64,000 nt of DNA from Clostridium formicaceticum (GTDB lineage: Bacteria > Bacillota > Clostridia > Peptostreptococcales > Natronincolaceae). The stretch covers positions 1,984,001 through 2,048,000 of the forward strand of contig NZ_CP017603.1 in NCBI RefSeq assembly GCF_001854185.1, written 5' to 3'. The notes under the pieces are model-generated. The model was given only the letters and a program-made list of their open reading frames with translations. It had not been told where the DNA came from and did no database searches. The stretch's first letter is position 1; every line of letters begins with the position of its first letter. Positions 24,730-34,653 of this stretch are shown here, one piece after another. A program made the position numbers and the translations under genes.

Positions 24730-27380
24730 AGTTGTTGAGGACTAAGGTATATTATGGAAGAAATATCTACGCCCATTTTCCTGTGATCAGAGTAGATATA
24801 GACCTAAAAAATTATGTAAATATACCTACATGTGATATAGAAGGATTTAATGAAGGTCTTTTGGCTGTTTTACCTGGTTTAAAAGAACATAAATGTAGTA
24901 TTGGTACCACTGGAGGATTTGTGAAAAGACTAAACCGAGGTACTTATTTAGCCCATGTTATGGAGCACATGACACTAGAAATTCAAAATCTATTGGGTTA
25001 TGATCTGAAGTTTGGAAAAGCAAGATATCTAGAGAACGATTCTGTTTACTATATTGTTTTTTCCTATGAAAATCCAACTGCTGGCGAAGAAGCAGCCCTA
25101 TTAGCTTTTGATATCATACAGTCTCTTTTGCACAAAAAAAGCATCAATTTTGAAAAGAGGTTGCAGCAAATCAAACAAAAAATTACTTCAAATACATTAG
25201 GACCTAGTACCGCTTCTATTGTAGAAGAAGCTAAAAAAAGAAATATACCTGTTATGAGAATTGGAGGAGAAAGTTTAATACAATTAGGTTATGGAAAATA
25301 TGCTAAAAAGATTCAAGCAACCATCACAGAAAATACTAACTGTATAGCGGTTGATATTGCCTGCGATAAAGAACTTACCAAGAATATATTGCGTACCTAT
25401 GGTATTCCGGTGCCAGATGGAGGGGTTGTGGAGAGTTATGAAGCCTCTAAAAGTATTATAAAGGAAATTGGCTTTCCTGTGGTTGTAAAGCCTTATAATG
25501 GCAACCAAGGCAAAGGCGTATCTTTGAATCTCAACTCCATGAAGGAAGTAAAAAAAGCTTTTAGTATAGCTAAAAAATATAGCAATAAAGTGTTAATAGA
25601 AAAGTATATCTTAGGAAGACATTATCGTGCAACGGTGGTAGGAGAAAAGGTAATCGCAGTTTCAGAACGGATTGCAGCCCATGTTATAGGCAATGGTATC
25701 AATACCATTAAAGAGTTAATTGAGATAGAAAACCTAAACCCATTAAGAGGAGAAGGACATGAAAAGCCATTAACAAAAATTACAATAGATGATGTTATGT
25801 TGTTACTACTAAAAAAAACAGGTAAAACTTTAGAGGAAATTCCTCAAAAAGGAGAAATCATCTACTTAAGAGAAAACGACAATTTGAGTACTGGAGGCAT
25901 TGCTATAGATGTCACAGAAAACATTCATCCTGATAATGTTAAGCTAGCTATCAATGCCACTAGAGCTATCGGCTTAGATGTAGCCGGCATAGATATAACT
26001 GTTAAAGATATAGGTGCACCTATAGTAGAAGAGGGAGGAGCCGTTATTGAAGTCAATGCTTGTCCCGGCATAAGAATGCACCATTATCCATCTCAAGGCA
26101 AAAGTAGGAATGTAGCAAAGTCAATCCTAGATACTTTGTTTCCAGAAAAACAACCTTGTGCTATACCTATTGTGTCTGTAACTGGAACCAATGGTAAAAC
26201 CACCACCACTAGAATGTTGGCGAAGATTTTTAAAGAAAGTGGCTTATTGGTGGGTATGACCAGCACTGGCGGGGTTTTTGTGCAGGAGAAACAAATCATC
26301 CAAGGAGATACAACTGGACCTAAAAGTGCTCAAGCAGTACTGATGGATAAAAGAGTAGAGTTGGCAGTTTTAGAAACTGCAAGAGGTGGTATTGTAAATA
26401 AGGGTCTTGGCTATGATTTAGCAGATATTGGTGTTATCACAAATATAGGTGATGATCATCTAGGGATAGATGGTATCAACACACTAGAAGAAATGGCTGA
26501 TGTCAAGTCCCTCGTTGTAGAAGCTGTAAAAAAGGATGGTTATGCAGTATTAAATGCTGAAGATAACTATACAAATAGAGTGCTTGAAAGAGTAAAATGT
26601 AATATTATTTATTTTGCGAAAGATCCGTCAAATGAATGCCTTCAAACCCATATGAAAAATGGAGGAAAGGCAGTCTATTTAAAGGATAAGACAATCTATA
26701 TTTTTGATGGGAAAAAAGAAATGGAAGTAATTGAGGTTGAAAAGATTCCTGCCACTTTTGGAGGTGTGTTAGAACACAATATAGAGAATGGTATGGCAGC
26801 TATAGCAGCAGCACATGCTTATAATATAGATATAAAAATTATCAATGTCGCTTTAAGTCAGTTTTATACAGATACGATTAATAATCCTGGTAGATTTAAT
26901 GTATTTGATGTAAAGAATTTTAAAGTAATTATTGATTATGGTCATAATATAGATGGGTACAATAAAGTATTAGAGGCATTAAACAAAATAAAATCAACAC
27001 GTTTAATAGGCGTAGTGGGTGTACCGGGAGATAGGACGGATATAAACATCTTAAAGGTAGGGGAAGTTTCAGGAAAATACTTTGATTATGCTTATATTAA
27101 AGAAGATAAAAACTTGAGAGGAAGAAAAGCTGGAGAAGTAGCGGGACTCTTGAAAAAAGGTTGTAATCTCGGAGGCCTTAATGAATATAGTATGGAAATT
27201 GAACTATGTGAAATCAAGGCCTTAGAAAAGGCAATGGAAAAGGCAGAAGCGGGAGATATGATCGTGGTGTTTTATGAAGAGTATGCGCCACTGGTGGAAG
27301 CCATTGAGCGGTTTGAAAATAAAATTGATACAATGAATCCAGCAGTTTCAGACTTAAAGATTGTAAAAGTCGGCCCCTAA
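24726..27380 (+). CDS. cphA: Cyanophycin synthetase
   Basis: The 884-residue product matches full-length CphA: an N-terminal domain (1-160), an ATP-grasp domain (about 160-480; FPVVVKPYNGNQGKGVSLNL) that adds Asp, and a Mur-ligase-like domain (about 490-870; VSVTGTNGKTTTTRML, LAVLETARGGIVNKGLGYD) that adds Arg. Cyanophycin stores nitrogen, carbon and energy; in Clostridium perfringens it has been tied to spore assembly. The start overlaps the cphB stop. A short GCCCCT/AGGGGC hairpin overlaps the stop codon. Confidence 0.95.
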   Translation: MKLLRTKVYYGRNIYAHFPVIRVDIDLKNYVNIPTCDIEGFNEGLLAVLPGLKEHKCSIGTTGGFVKRLNRGTYLAHVMEHMTLEIQNLLGYDLKFGKARYLENDSVYYIVFSYENPTAGEEAALLAFDIIQSLLHKKSINFEKRLQQIKQKITSNTLGPSTASIVEEAKKRNIPVMRIGGESLIQLGYGKYAKKIQATITENTNCIAVDIACDKELTKNILRTYGIPVPDGGVVESYEASKSIIKEIGFPVVVKPYNGNQGKGVSLNLNSMKEVKKAFSIAKKYSNKVLIEKYILGRHYRATVVGEKVIAVSERIAAHVIGNGINTIKELIEIENLNPLRGEGHEKPLTKITIDDVMLLLLKKTGKTLEEIPQKGEIIYLRENDNLSTGGIAIDVTENIHPDNVKLAINATRAIGLDVAGIDITVKDIGAPIVEEGGAVIEVNACPGIRMHHYPSQGKSRNVAKSILDTLFPEKQPCAIPIVSVTGTNGKTTTTRMLAKIFKESGLLVGMTSTGGVFVQEKQIIQGDTTGPKSAQAVLMDKRVELAVLETARGGIVNKGLGYDLADIGVITNIGDDHLGIDGINTLEEMADVKSLVVEAVKKDGYAVLNAEDNYTNRVLERVKCNIIYFAKDPSNECLQTHMKNGGKAVYLKDKTIYIFDGKKEMEVIEVEKIPATFGGVLEHNIENGMAAIAAAHAYNIDIKIINVALSQFYTDTINNPGRFNVFDVKNFKVIIDYGHNIDGYNKVLEALNKIKSTRLIGVVGVPGDRTDINILKVGEVSGKYFDYAYIKEDKNLRGRKAGEVAGLLKKGCNLGGLNEYSMEIELCEIKALEKAMEKAEAGDMIVVFYEEYAPLVEAIERFENKIDTMNPAVSDLKIVKVGP

Positions 27381-27406
27381 ACCTAGGGGCTTTACTTTTG
27401 TTTTTT
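27373..27406 (+). terminator. Terminator overlapping the cphA stop
   Basis: GCCCCT (27373-27378) pairs with AGGGGC (27385-27390) and is followed by TTTACTTTTGTTTTTT. The stop TAA begins in the left arm. Confidence 0.75.
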
Positions 27407-27591
27407 AAAATACCAATATGGAATTCTATTTGTAATTATAGATAATATTGTATATTATAGAAGTAAAATCTATATAAATAATACTAAGTATGCTACAGTC
27501 CTAAACGAAGTAACGTGATAAAATAGTAAGATTAAAAGCTAGTTTTCAGTGTATATATCTATATATAAATCATCAGAGAGAAGGGATAACA

Positions 27592-28317
27592 ATGAAAAGT
27601 ATTGCTGCTTTTTTTGATGTAGACGGCACCCTCTATAGAGATTCTTTAATGGTAGAACATTTTAAGCGATTGATTCGATATGAAATTATTGATCCTTCCA
27701 TTTGGCACAATGTAGCCAAGAAAACCTTTCATGACTGGGATAAACGACAGGGAAATTATGAAGATTATCTTTTAGAGGTAGCAGAAATTTATCTAAATTC
27801 CATGAAGGGACAAAATAGGCACCACATAGAGTTTATAACAAATCAGGTCATTAATACAAAGGGGGACCGCGTATACTGTTTTACAAGGGATCGAATTGTA
27901 TGGCATAAGGAACAGGGACATAAAGTGATTTTTATTTCTGGCAGCCCTGACTATTTGGTAGAAAAGATGGCAGAAAAATATGATATTACTGATTATAGGG
28001 GAACACGCTATGAAGTGGATGAAAATCATCGTTTTACAGGAGAAATCATACAAATGTGGGACTCCGAGAATAAGCATAGTGCCATCTTGGAATTTGTTGA
28101 TAAATACGATATTGACTTAAAGAAAAGCTATTCTTACGGAGATACAAATGGAGATTTTTCCATGTTAAAATTGGTGGGAAATCCTATAGCCATTAATCCA
28201 GCGAAAGAATTATTATTGAGAATTAAAGAAGATAAAGAATTAAGGGAAAAAATTACAATAATTATTGAGAGAAAAGATGTAATTTACAAATTAAATGCGG
28301 ATGTAGAATTGCTTTAG
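27592..28317 (+). CDS. HAD-IB family phosphatase (SerB-like)
   Basis: The 241-residue product has motif I FFDVDGTLYRDS, motif II FISGSPDYLVEKMA and motif IV SYGDTNGDFSML, the HAD-IB pattern of phosphoserine phosphatase relatives. The cap is helical. Substrates of this subgroup include phosphoserine and 1-acyl-glycerol-3-phosphate; none can be assigned here. It stands alone, with AGAAGGGATA ahead of ATG 27592. Confidence 0.88.
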   Translation: MKSIAAFFDVDGTLYRDSLMVEHFKRLIRYEIIDPSIWHNVAKKTFHDWDKRQGNYEDYLLEVAEIYLNSMKGQNRHHIEFITNQVINTKGDRVYCFTRDRIVWHKEQGHKVIFISGSPDYLVEKMAEKYDITDYRGTRYEVDENHRFTGEIIQMWDSENKHSAILEFVDKYDIDLKKSYSYGDTNGDFSMLKLVGNPIAINPAKELLLRIKEDKELREKITIIIERKDVIYKLNADVELL

Positions 28318-28324
28318 ATAAAAG

Positions 28325-28364
28325 AAAAGCCGTAGAGGAGAATTGTTTTCCTGCTACGGTTTTA
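28325..28364. terminator. Bidirectional terminator between converging genes
   Basis: AAAAGCCGTAG pairs with CTACGGTTTT around an inner AGGA/TCCT stem. It lies between the HAD-IB stop and the apbE stop on the other strand. Confidence 0.75.
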
Positions 28365-28372
28365 TAAATTGC

Positions 28373-29446
28373 TTAATTAGCTAATGTAAAAGATGTGTCT
28401 AATAATTCTATTTCATTACTTATACCAGAGGTAGTATAGACTTTTTTATCTTTCGTGACTAAGATTCCCTCCACATCAGGAAGGGTTTCTAAAGTTTCTA
28501 ATCCTTCTTCCAGTCCCATAATGAAGATAGCAGTAGACCATACATCACCTTCTATAGAGGTATTAGATATAATAGTGACACTGGTTAATTCATTATCAGT
28601 GGGATAGCCAGTTTCAGGATCAAGGATGTGATGGTATCGTTGATTGGTTTCTTCGTCAATGAAATATCTTTGATAATCGCCAGAGGTTACAATAGAACGG
28701 TTGGCTAATTCAATTTTTATAATTACATTGGTTGCACCTAGCTCTGGGTTTTGTACCCCCATTTTCCAAAGGGTACCATCCGGCTTTGGTCCAAGGACAT
28801 AAATGTCTCCCCCTAGATTTACAAAACCACTTTCGACCCCAGCTTCTTTTAAAACCCTGACAGCTTCATCTACAGCATAGCCTTTGGCAATGCCCCCTAA
28901 ATCTATAGTCATACCCGAATCCTTAATAAAAACTTGTCCATTATTAATTTCTAACTGTTGCAGATCAATATGTGCTTTTGCTAATTGGATTTCTTCTTCC
29001 GAAGGGGGCTTCGTAGTAGGGGCGACAGCAGATTCTATACTAATGCCCCATAAGTCAATTAATCGACCAAGACCTATATTAAAAGCGCCTTCAGTCATTT
29101 GATAATACTCTAGTCCCTCCTGAATAACCCCCAGCGTTTCTTGAGAAATTTCAACAGGTTCAATGCCTGCTTTCTTATTAATACGATCTACATCGCTGCC
29201 TTCGATAGCAACGCTCATCTTATTTTCTATTTCGTGAATACGTTGGTAAGCCATTGTCAATGTTTCATTACCCTTTTTTGTAGAGGTACTATAGGCTTGA
29301 ATTTGGCCGAAGGTACCTAAAACAAACTGGTTTTCTCTTACCAACTCTGGGGTTCTTTCTTTGCAGGAAGTGAGGAACAAAGACAAAATCAACAGTATCA
29401 GTAACAACTTAAATTTATTTATAGAAAACTTAGTGATGGAAAACAC
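28373..29446 (-). CDS. apbE: FAD:protein FMN transferase, lipoprotein
   Basis: The 357-residue product has a lipoprotein signal with the lipobox FLTSC (Cys28). The ApbE body follows: LGTFGQIQAYS, the NIGLGRLIDLWG block, DLGGIAKGYAVDEAV and VNLGGDIYVLG. It covalently attaches FMN to Thr in (S/T)GAT(S/T)-type motifs outside the membrane. A matching substrate lipoprotein is at 42515. The annotated GTG 29446 touches the ribosome site GGGAGG; the better-spaced codon is an ATC nine bases later (29437), so initiation may be non-canonical. Confidence 0.92.
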   Translation of the reverse strand: MFSITKFSINKFKLLLILLILSLFLTSCKERTPELVRENQFVLGTFGQIQAYSTSTKKGNETLTMAYQRIHEIENKMSVAIEGSDVDRINKKAGIEPVEISQETLGVIQEGLEYYQMTEGAFNIGLGRLIDLWGISIESAVAPTTKPPSEEEIQLAKAHIDLQQLEINNGQVFIKDSGMTIDLGGIAKGYAVDEAVRVLKEAGVESGFVNLGGDIYVLGPKPDGTLWKMGVQNPELGATNVIIKIELANRSIVTSGDYQRYFIDEETNQRYHHILDPETGYPTDNELTSVTIISNTSIEGDVWSTAIFIMGLEEGLETLETLPDVEGILVTKDKKVYTTSGISNEIELLDTSFTLAN

Positions 29447-29902
29447 CTCCCTTATGGTATCAATATATTATAACAATTGAATTTTTAAAAGTAAAGGGTA
29501 TAGAACTAGGAAAGTACTTATAGGTATGTCGTTATAAGTTTTGTAAATAAAAAACGTGTCGTAAAATGTTGTAATAATAAGAAAATAATGGTAATATTAT
29601 AATGTTAGTATTATTATGAAAATTTTATAAATTTTTTATTTATCTTCCGACCTGTATTTGCTACGGCAGAGGCTATGCGGTGCAGGCGTCAGGGTATGAT
29701 TGGAAACGATTATGCCTTCCAGTGTGAAAAGGAAGCGATAAGTGTGATAAAAGTAGACACTGCTTCTTTGTTTTGAAGCAGTGCTTTTTTTATCCACAAA
29801 ACATAAGTTGATTTTAAAAATGATAGGGGGAATGCTATGGGGTTTTACTGAGATGTAAAAAGGACTAAGAAAATTTAGAAAGGGAAAAGGAGGTTGGAGG
29901 GA
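29447..29902. other. Divergent intergenic region with a leader-RNA candidate
   Basis: The first 190 bases are very AT-rich, with candidate promoters such as TTGTAA near 29562. A GC-richer segment then begins at about 29645 and ends at a terminator at 29790. The rest leads to the protease ribosome site AGGAGG at 29888. Confidence 0.6.
29645..29790 (+). ncRNA. Candidate structured leader RNA with terminator (attenuator)
   Basis: This segment is about 50 percent G+C inside AT-rich flanks. It contains a 9-bp stem with wobble pairs (GGTATGATT / GATTATGCC, loop GGAAAC; about 29693-29716), a CTTCC/GGAAG stem (about 29716-29735), and a full terminator. The terminator is CACTGCTTC (29758-29766) with GAAGCAGTG (29775-29783) and a T-run. 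It lies 100 bases upstream of the protease start on the same strand. That arrangement suits a riboswitch or other attenuator. It does not match the c-di-GMP, c-di-AMP, SAM or other consensus motifs I can recall. A short open frame also crosses it. Confidence 0.45.
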
Positions 29903-32900
29903 TTGCAGTTTTTTTTAAAACCCTACAGAAAAAAATTTGCGTCATTGCTGGCTGTATTTTTAATGGTTTGCGTCATGTTCTTATCCTATCAACAGGAGAT
30001 GGCTGCTTTTGCAGAGCAGAAAGATGGATTTATGGTGAGCATAGATAATGCATTAGAAGATGCAATGGAGGGATCACCTGTTGAGGGTAGCATCAGTAGC
30101 AAAAGTGTCCAAACAGTTGTTTATGAAACAAACCAAGGTATAGAAACTATAGATATTTCTGAAGAACAGCAGAATATAGCTATACCCACGATAAATAGTG
30201 AAGCAGATTATGTACCGGGTCAGTTGATCGTCAAGTATAAACCCGGTATGAAAAGTGTACAAGCAGCTGTTTATGAAGTAAAAGGAACCGTGATGAAATC
30301 CTTCACATCGGATGTGCAGCTGATTCAAGTTCCTACAACAGAAGATGTATTGCAGACAGCGGAAAGACTAACGGAAAATCCTGCTGTGGAATATGCAGAG
30401 CCCAACTACATTGTACGGGCCTTTGATGTTGCGGGTGAAGGTGGTGTAAATGATACTTACTTTTCACAACAATGGGGCTTAGGGGCCATTCATGTAGCGG
30501 ATGCCTGGACCGAAATCAGTGACAGTGGCTCTGTAACTGTAGCGGTAATTGATACCGGTGTAGATAGGGAACATCCTGATTTAAAAGGTAGGGTGTTGAA
30601 GGGACGTAATTTTATTGCGCAAAATAGCAGTGGAAAACTATATAACAGTGAAGATGCTACGGATGATCATGGACATGGTACCCATGTATCAGGAATTATA
30701 GCTGCTGTTACCAACAATCAATTAGGTATAGCGGGGGTTGCGGGCCCAGGAAATGTACAAATACTTCCAGTCAAAATGCTTAATGATTCTGGTAGCGGCA
30801 CATCCTTTGATTTAGCACAAGCCATTCGGTATGCAGGTGATCAAGGAGCAAAAATTATCAATCTTAGCTTAGGGTCTAGCTATCCAGCAAGCATAGAACG
30901 GGATGCTATTGCTTATGTTCAGGACTTAGGCTGCTTAGTGATCGCTGCTGCTGGAAATGAGAGCAGTCGCGTGGAATATACTTATCCTGCCTCTTATCCA
31001 GGGGTGATATCTGTAGCAGCTGTAGATAGCATGAAGGAAGCCGCTTGGTTTTCTAATTATGGCGCTGCATTAGATGTAGCGGCTCCTGGTGTAGATATTT
31101 TAAGTACGGTGCCTACTTGGCTAGGTGAACAAAATAAGAAAAAGGGTGAAGTAGTGTATGGTGATCTCCAAAACGGCTACTATCAAGCATGGAGTGGTAC
31201 ATCTATGGCAGCACCTCATGTGGCAGGAGTAGCTGCTCTTTATAAGTTACTTTATCCAGAAGCCAGTTCCTTGGAAATATCCGAGATGTTGGCAGCTACA
31301 GCAGAGGATATTGGGGAAATTGGTCGTGATATAAAAACAGGTTTTGGTTTGGTAGATGCTAAGGCTATGTTGAGCAGAGAACGTGAAGTACGCTCTCTAG
31401 CATTTATAAATCCAAAAGAAGGAGCACAGGTCTATGGAAATGTAAACATTAGTTTCCAACTTGGTATGCCCAGTGAGACGATAGCGGTGGATCTCTTTCT
31501 TGATGAAGTAACGGAAGACAATAAGTTGACAACCATTGCTTGTACTGGAGATAAAATGGGTTATTCCTGGAGCTGGGATACCCGCAAAGGACCTATGGGT
31601 GAGGAATTAGCTGATGGAGAGTATAGAATTTTGGGTATAGCGCGGGATGTAGATGGACAACCGGTGGGCAGCCCCAGCGAGGTTTCATTAAAGGTCATTG
31701 TGAAAAATCAAATTACCAATGGTTTAGGGTTAGAAATTAAAGCACCAGATGGTCAACCTGCCACCAGTGCCCAAGCTTATGTTTTTACAAAAGGAAGTGA
31801 AGGGGACGGAGGCTATACACTTTTAGGTCGTTACTATGCCAATGATAACGGCTACATACGTACACCACAGTATCATCAAGTAGAAGGTGGTTATGATGTT
31901 TTTGTTTTAGGAGAGTTCCAGCAGGAAGAAGCTATAGAAACCTTTTTATACCACCGTCATTATGATGCCCCTGGATCCTATATGATTGATGCTTCTAAGG
32001 CAGTGAAAACCACATTGAAAATGCAGGGACAAATGGGGGATTTGAAGGACCCGTTATTTTGTATTGTACCCTTAGACGTTATGGAAAATCATATCGGCGT
32101 GATAGGTCCGCTAAAGGGTGAAACATATACAGGAATATACTTAGATCAAGGGGAGTATAACTTTTATGGTTACTGGAACCCTGAAAACACTAAGATGTAT
32201 ACCGTCAATCACCAAGAAGAAGCTACTTATTTCCTTACGAAGCGACAAATCATCAATGATAGGACAGAAAGTATTACAATTACAACAGAAAATGCTGGGA
32301 AAATTTTAGCATTGCCTTATGACAATCAGGATCAGACGATACTTTATTTAAAAAATAACCATGCAGGAGAGGTTTGGGGAATTCCCTTTATAGAACGTTC
32401 TTTAACAGGCAATGTATTGATCGTAACAGCAGATCAATATGAGTTAAAGGCCTATGTTGAGAAAAAAGATGGAGAGAATATTTGGGGATACTATTTGAAG
32501 AAAGAAGATTTGGTAACGATTCCATCGGATTTAAATCAACCAGTGGAGGTTGCCTTTGGTGGCAGTTTGCATATTGCTAAGTTTGAACCTCAAGGTGGAG
32601 GAAGCTTAAGCAAAGGTGATACTTTAAGGACTGTAAATCAATTTGCAGATGCAGCAGGTAACAGCCTCACACAAATTTATGGACCTTCCTCTTACTCCTT
32701 AGTGGATAGTGCATCCTTGTTTATGCTACAACAGCAAGAAACAGGAGAAGAAGAGGTTTATAGCTGCCAGCAGGAAGATGGTTTTCAGAAGATAGAAGTT
32801 CAAAACAGTAGATATATTTATCCTACTTTCTCTGTTTATGATCATGATATGAAATTACTTTATGAATATGCAACCTGGTCTTATTTTACAGAGAGCCGCT

Positions 32901-34537
32901 GGAATTCCGCTAAGGATTATCCCGGTGAATTGCCACCTCAGGCGGGTACCTATAGGGCAAAGTTGTCGCTGAGAACAGGACCTCTAGCTGAAGATGGAGA
33001 TATAACAGAGGAATTTTTCGACTTTGAATTGACTGTTCCAGGTGGACAGGAAACCGTGGATATTGTCGTCAAAGATCGCAATGGCAATCTTCCTGCAGCA
33101 TATGCCAGAGTAGATATTTATAAATGGGGTGCAACAGAAGGCGGGTGGCAAATGGTACAATCCTATACTGCCGATAATAATGGGGTGGTACGTCTTTCAC
33201 AGCATATGGATTTGAATCCAGAAGGCAAGAATTTTGTTGTTGTTAGGACCCAGCGATCCTGTACCTTTAAGGATTTTACAAATTTAGGTGAATTAAACAA
33301 CCTTAGTTTCTCAGATACGGAAATGGTGGATTTACGTATCTATGATAAGGATGGCAATAAACAGGTAGAATCTGTAAAAATACCAATTTATCATATGGAT
33401 ACACTTGTGACGGAGGTTTCATTGCGTATCGATCAGTACAATTCTCATGTATATCTAAAAGCTGGTGTATATCCCTATATTTATACACAGTTTAACAAAG
33501 GGATGAGTGCTTATCTTATAGGGGAAAAAGATTTTGTTGTGAAAAATACTTCAATAGCAGATCCTTTAACACTTGTATTTGATGGTGGTAATACAGCCCA
33601 TGTGCAGGCTGCAGCTACAGCGGAATTTACAGCACCAGTGATTAAGCTGGCGTTGACAAAAGGAGCACAGTTTGCGCTGCCAGAGGTAAATACCCAATAT
33701 TTTAGCCAGCTTTACCTTACACCAGATGAATATGTGACGGATATCCAAATAAAGTGTATTTCTTCGGAGAAGCTATATGATTTTAGTGTAGGTACGGAGA
33801 ATCATGTTCATTTAGAATCAGGGGAGAAATACCAATGGAAATTTGGAGAGCCAGCGACCATTGCTCTTGTCCTTGATAAAAATGATCTCGTTGAAAATGA
33901 ACACTTAACAGGCAAAATTTATATGAAAGATGTGCAGGGTAACAGAATCAAAACAATTACCAAAGAAGCTACTGCCATCACACCTACTTTGCGGATTTAT
34001 CAACAGCAGGATGATGGAGAAGAAATGCTTCTTAAAGAAAGCAGTCTTGAAACAGACTGGTGTTCATTAGATATTTCTTTGCCAGAGAATATAGCCTATG
34101 GTACTTATCGGGTGGAACTAAGCTATGATACGCTGCTAAAGACGCCTGAAGAAACCGGCTATTTATTCACTGTTAACTCCAAGAGCACTGGTACAAAATC
34201 CCCTTGCTATCAGTTAAATCCCATAGTGAATGCTGCTTATATAATAGGGACTACAGTAGATGGCATTCCCATGATGACAGTGAAGGAGGGGGTTGCAGGT
34301 CTTACACACTTTACTGTAGATATTACTGCTATTAAAGAGCATGAGGGAGAGGAGACACTGGTATTTGTGCATTTAAGAGAGGGTGTACAGATAGGAATAA
34401 ACAGCATTTCTGCAGATTTTGATAAAAGGTCTGTGGAACAGTGGGGTTTTGATGTCCTTGCTGGAGATGTGGTGAAGGTTTATATGGTAGATCATTTAAG
34501 TAGTAGACTTGATGTAAATCCTATTATTCTTCACTAG
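29903..34537 (+). CDS. Secreted subtilisin-family (S8) serine protease with large C-terminal region
   Basis: The product has 1,544 residues. TTG 29903 lies nine bases after AGGAGG; the in-frame TTG 29894 touches it and is less likely. A signal peptide (about 1-40) is followed by a propeptide of fervidolysin/I9 type (PGQLIVKYKPGMKSV to EYAEPNYIVRA). The catalytic triad is Asp217 (VIDTGVD), His258 (HGHGTHVSG) and Ser434 (SGTSMAAPHVAG). About 1,050 further residues form Ig-like and other beta modules (for example INPKEGAQVYGNVNISF). No SLH, LPXTG or membrane anchor is seen at its end. The next gene encodes an SLH surface protein, so the protease may mature or remodel the surface layer. That is an inference. 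Confidence 0.88.
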   Translation: MQFFLKPYRKKFASLLAVFLMVCVMFLSYQQEMAAFAEQKDGFMVSIDNALEDAMEGSPVEGSISSKSVQTVVYETNQGIETIDISEEQQNIAIPTINSEADYVPGQLIVKYKPGMKSVQAAVYEVKGTVMKSFTSDVQLIQVPTTEDVLQTAERLTENPAVEYAEPNYIVRAFDVAGEGGVNDTYFSQQWGLGAIHVADAWTEISDSGSVTVAVIDTGVDREHPDLKGRVLKGRNFIAQNSSGKLYNSEDATDDHGHGTHVSGIIAAVTNNQLGIAGVAGPGNVQILPVKMLNDSGSGTSFDLAQAIRYAGDQGAKIINLSLGSSYPASIERDAIAYVQDLGCLVIAAAGNESSRVEYTYPASYPGVISVAAVDSMKEAAWFSNYGAALDVAAPGVDILSTVPTWLGEQNKKKGEVVYGDLQNGYYQAWSGTSMAAPHVAGVAALYKLLYPEASSLEISEMLAATAEDIGEIGRDIKTGFGLVDAKAMLSREREVRSLAFINPKEGAQVYGNVNISFQLGMPSETIAVDLFLDEVTEDNKLTTIACTGDKMGYSWSWDTRKGPMGEELADGEYRILGIARDVDGQPVGSPSEVSLKVIVKNQITNGLGLEIKAPDGQPATSAQAYVFTKGSEGDGGYTLLGRYYANDNGYIRTPQYHQVEGGYDVFVLGEFQQEEAIETFLYHRHYDAPGSYMIDASKAVKTTLKMQGQMGDLKDPLFCIVPLDVMENHIGVIGPLKGETYTGIYLDQGEYNFYGYWNPENTKMYTVNHQEEATYFLTKRQIINDRTESITITTENAGKILALPYDNQDQTILYLKNNHAGEVWGIPFIERSLTGNVLIVTADQYELKAYVEKKDGENIWGYYLKKEDLVTIPSDLNQPVEVAFGGSLHIAKFEPQGGGSLSKGDTLRTVNQFADAAGNSLTQIYGPSSYSLVDSASLFMLQQQETGEEEVYSCQQEDGFQKIEVQNSRYIYPTFSVYDHDMKLLYEYATWSYFTESRWNSAKDYPGELPPQAGTYRAKLSLRTGPLAEDGDITEEFFDFELTVPGGQETVDIVVKDRNGNLPAAYARVDIYKWGATEGGWQMVQSYTADNNGVVRLSQHMDLNPEGKNFVVVRTQRSCTFKDFTNLGELNNLSFSDTEMVDLRIYDKDGNKQVESVKIPIYHMDTLVTEVSLRIDQYNSHVYLKAGVYPYIYTQFNKGMSAYLIGEKDFVVKNTSIADPLTLVFDGGNTAHVQAAATAEFTAPVIKLALTKGAQFALPEVNTQYFSQLYLTPDEYVTDIQIKCISSEKLYDFSVGTENHVHLESGEKYQWKFGEPATIALVLDKNDLVENEHLTGKIYMKDVQGNRIKTITKEATAITPTLRIYQQQDDGEEMLLKESSLETDWCSLDISLPENIAYGTYRVELSYDTLLKTPEETGYLFTVNSKSTGTKSPCYQLNPIVNAAYIIGTTVDGIPMMTVKEGVAGLTHFTVDITAIKEHEGEETLVFVHLREGVQIGINSISADFDKRSVEQWGFDVLAGDVVKVYMVDHLSSRLDVNPIILH

Positions 34538-34653
34538 GTTTTATGTGTAATAAGAGATAGAATCTCGATGTACAAGTTATACTTTTAGGCAGGAAAAGAG
34601 ATATAAAGAGAAAAGTATAGGCTAAAAACTTGAAATAAGGGGGACGAAAGAAG

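Noticed and set aside
29645-29776. An open frame across the leader, reading RPVFATAEAMRCRR and onward
   Set aside because: About 46 codons without a start or ribosome site, overlapping the terminator; more likely chance in a GC-richer structured RNA, though not fully excluded.
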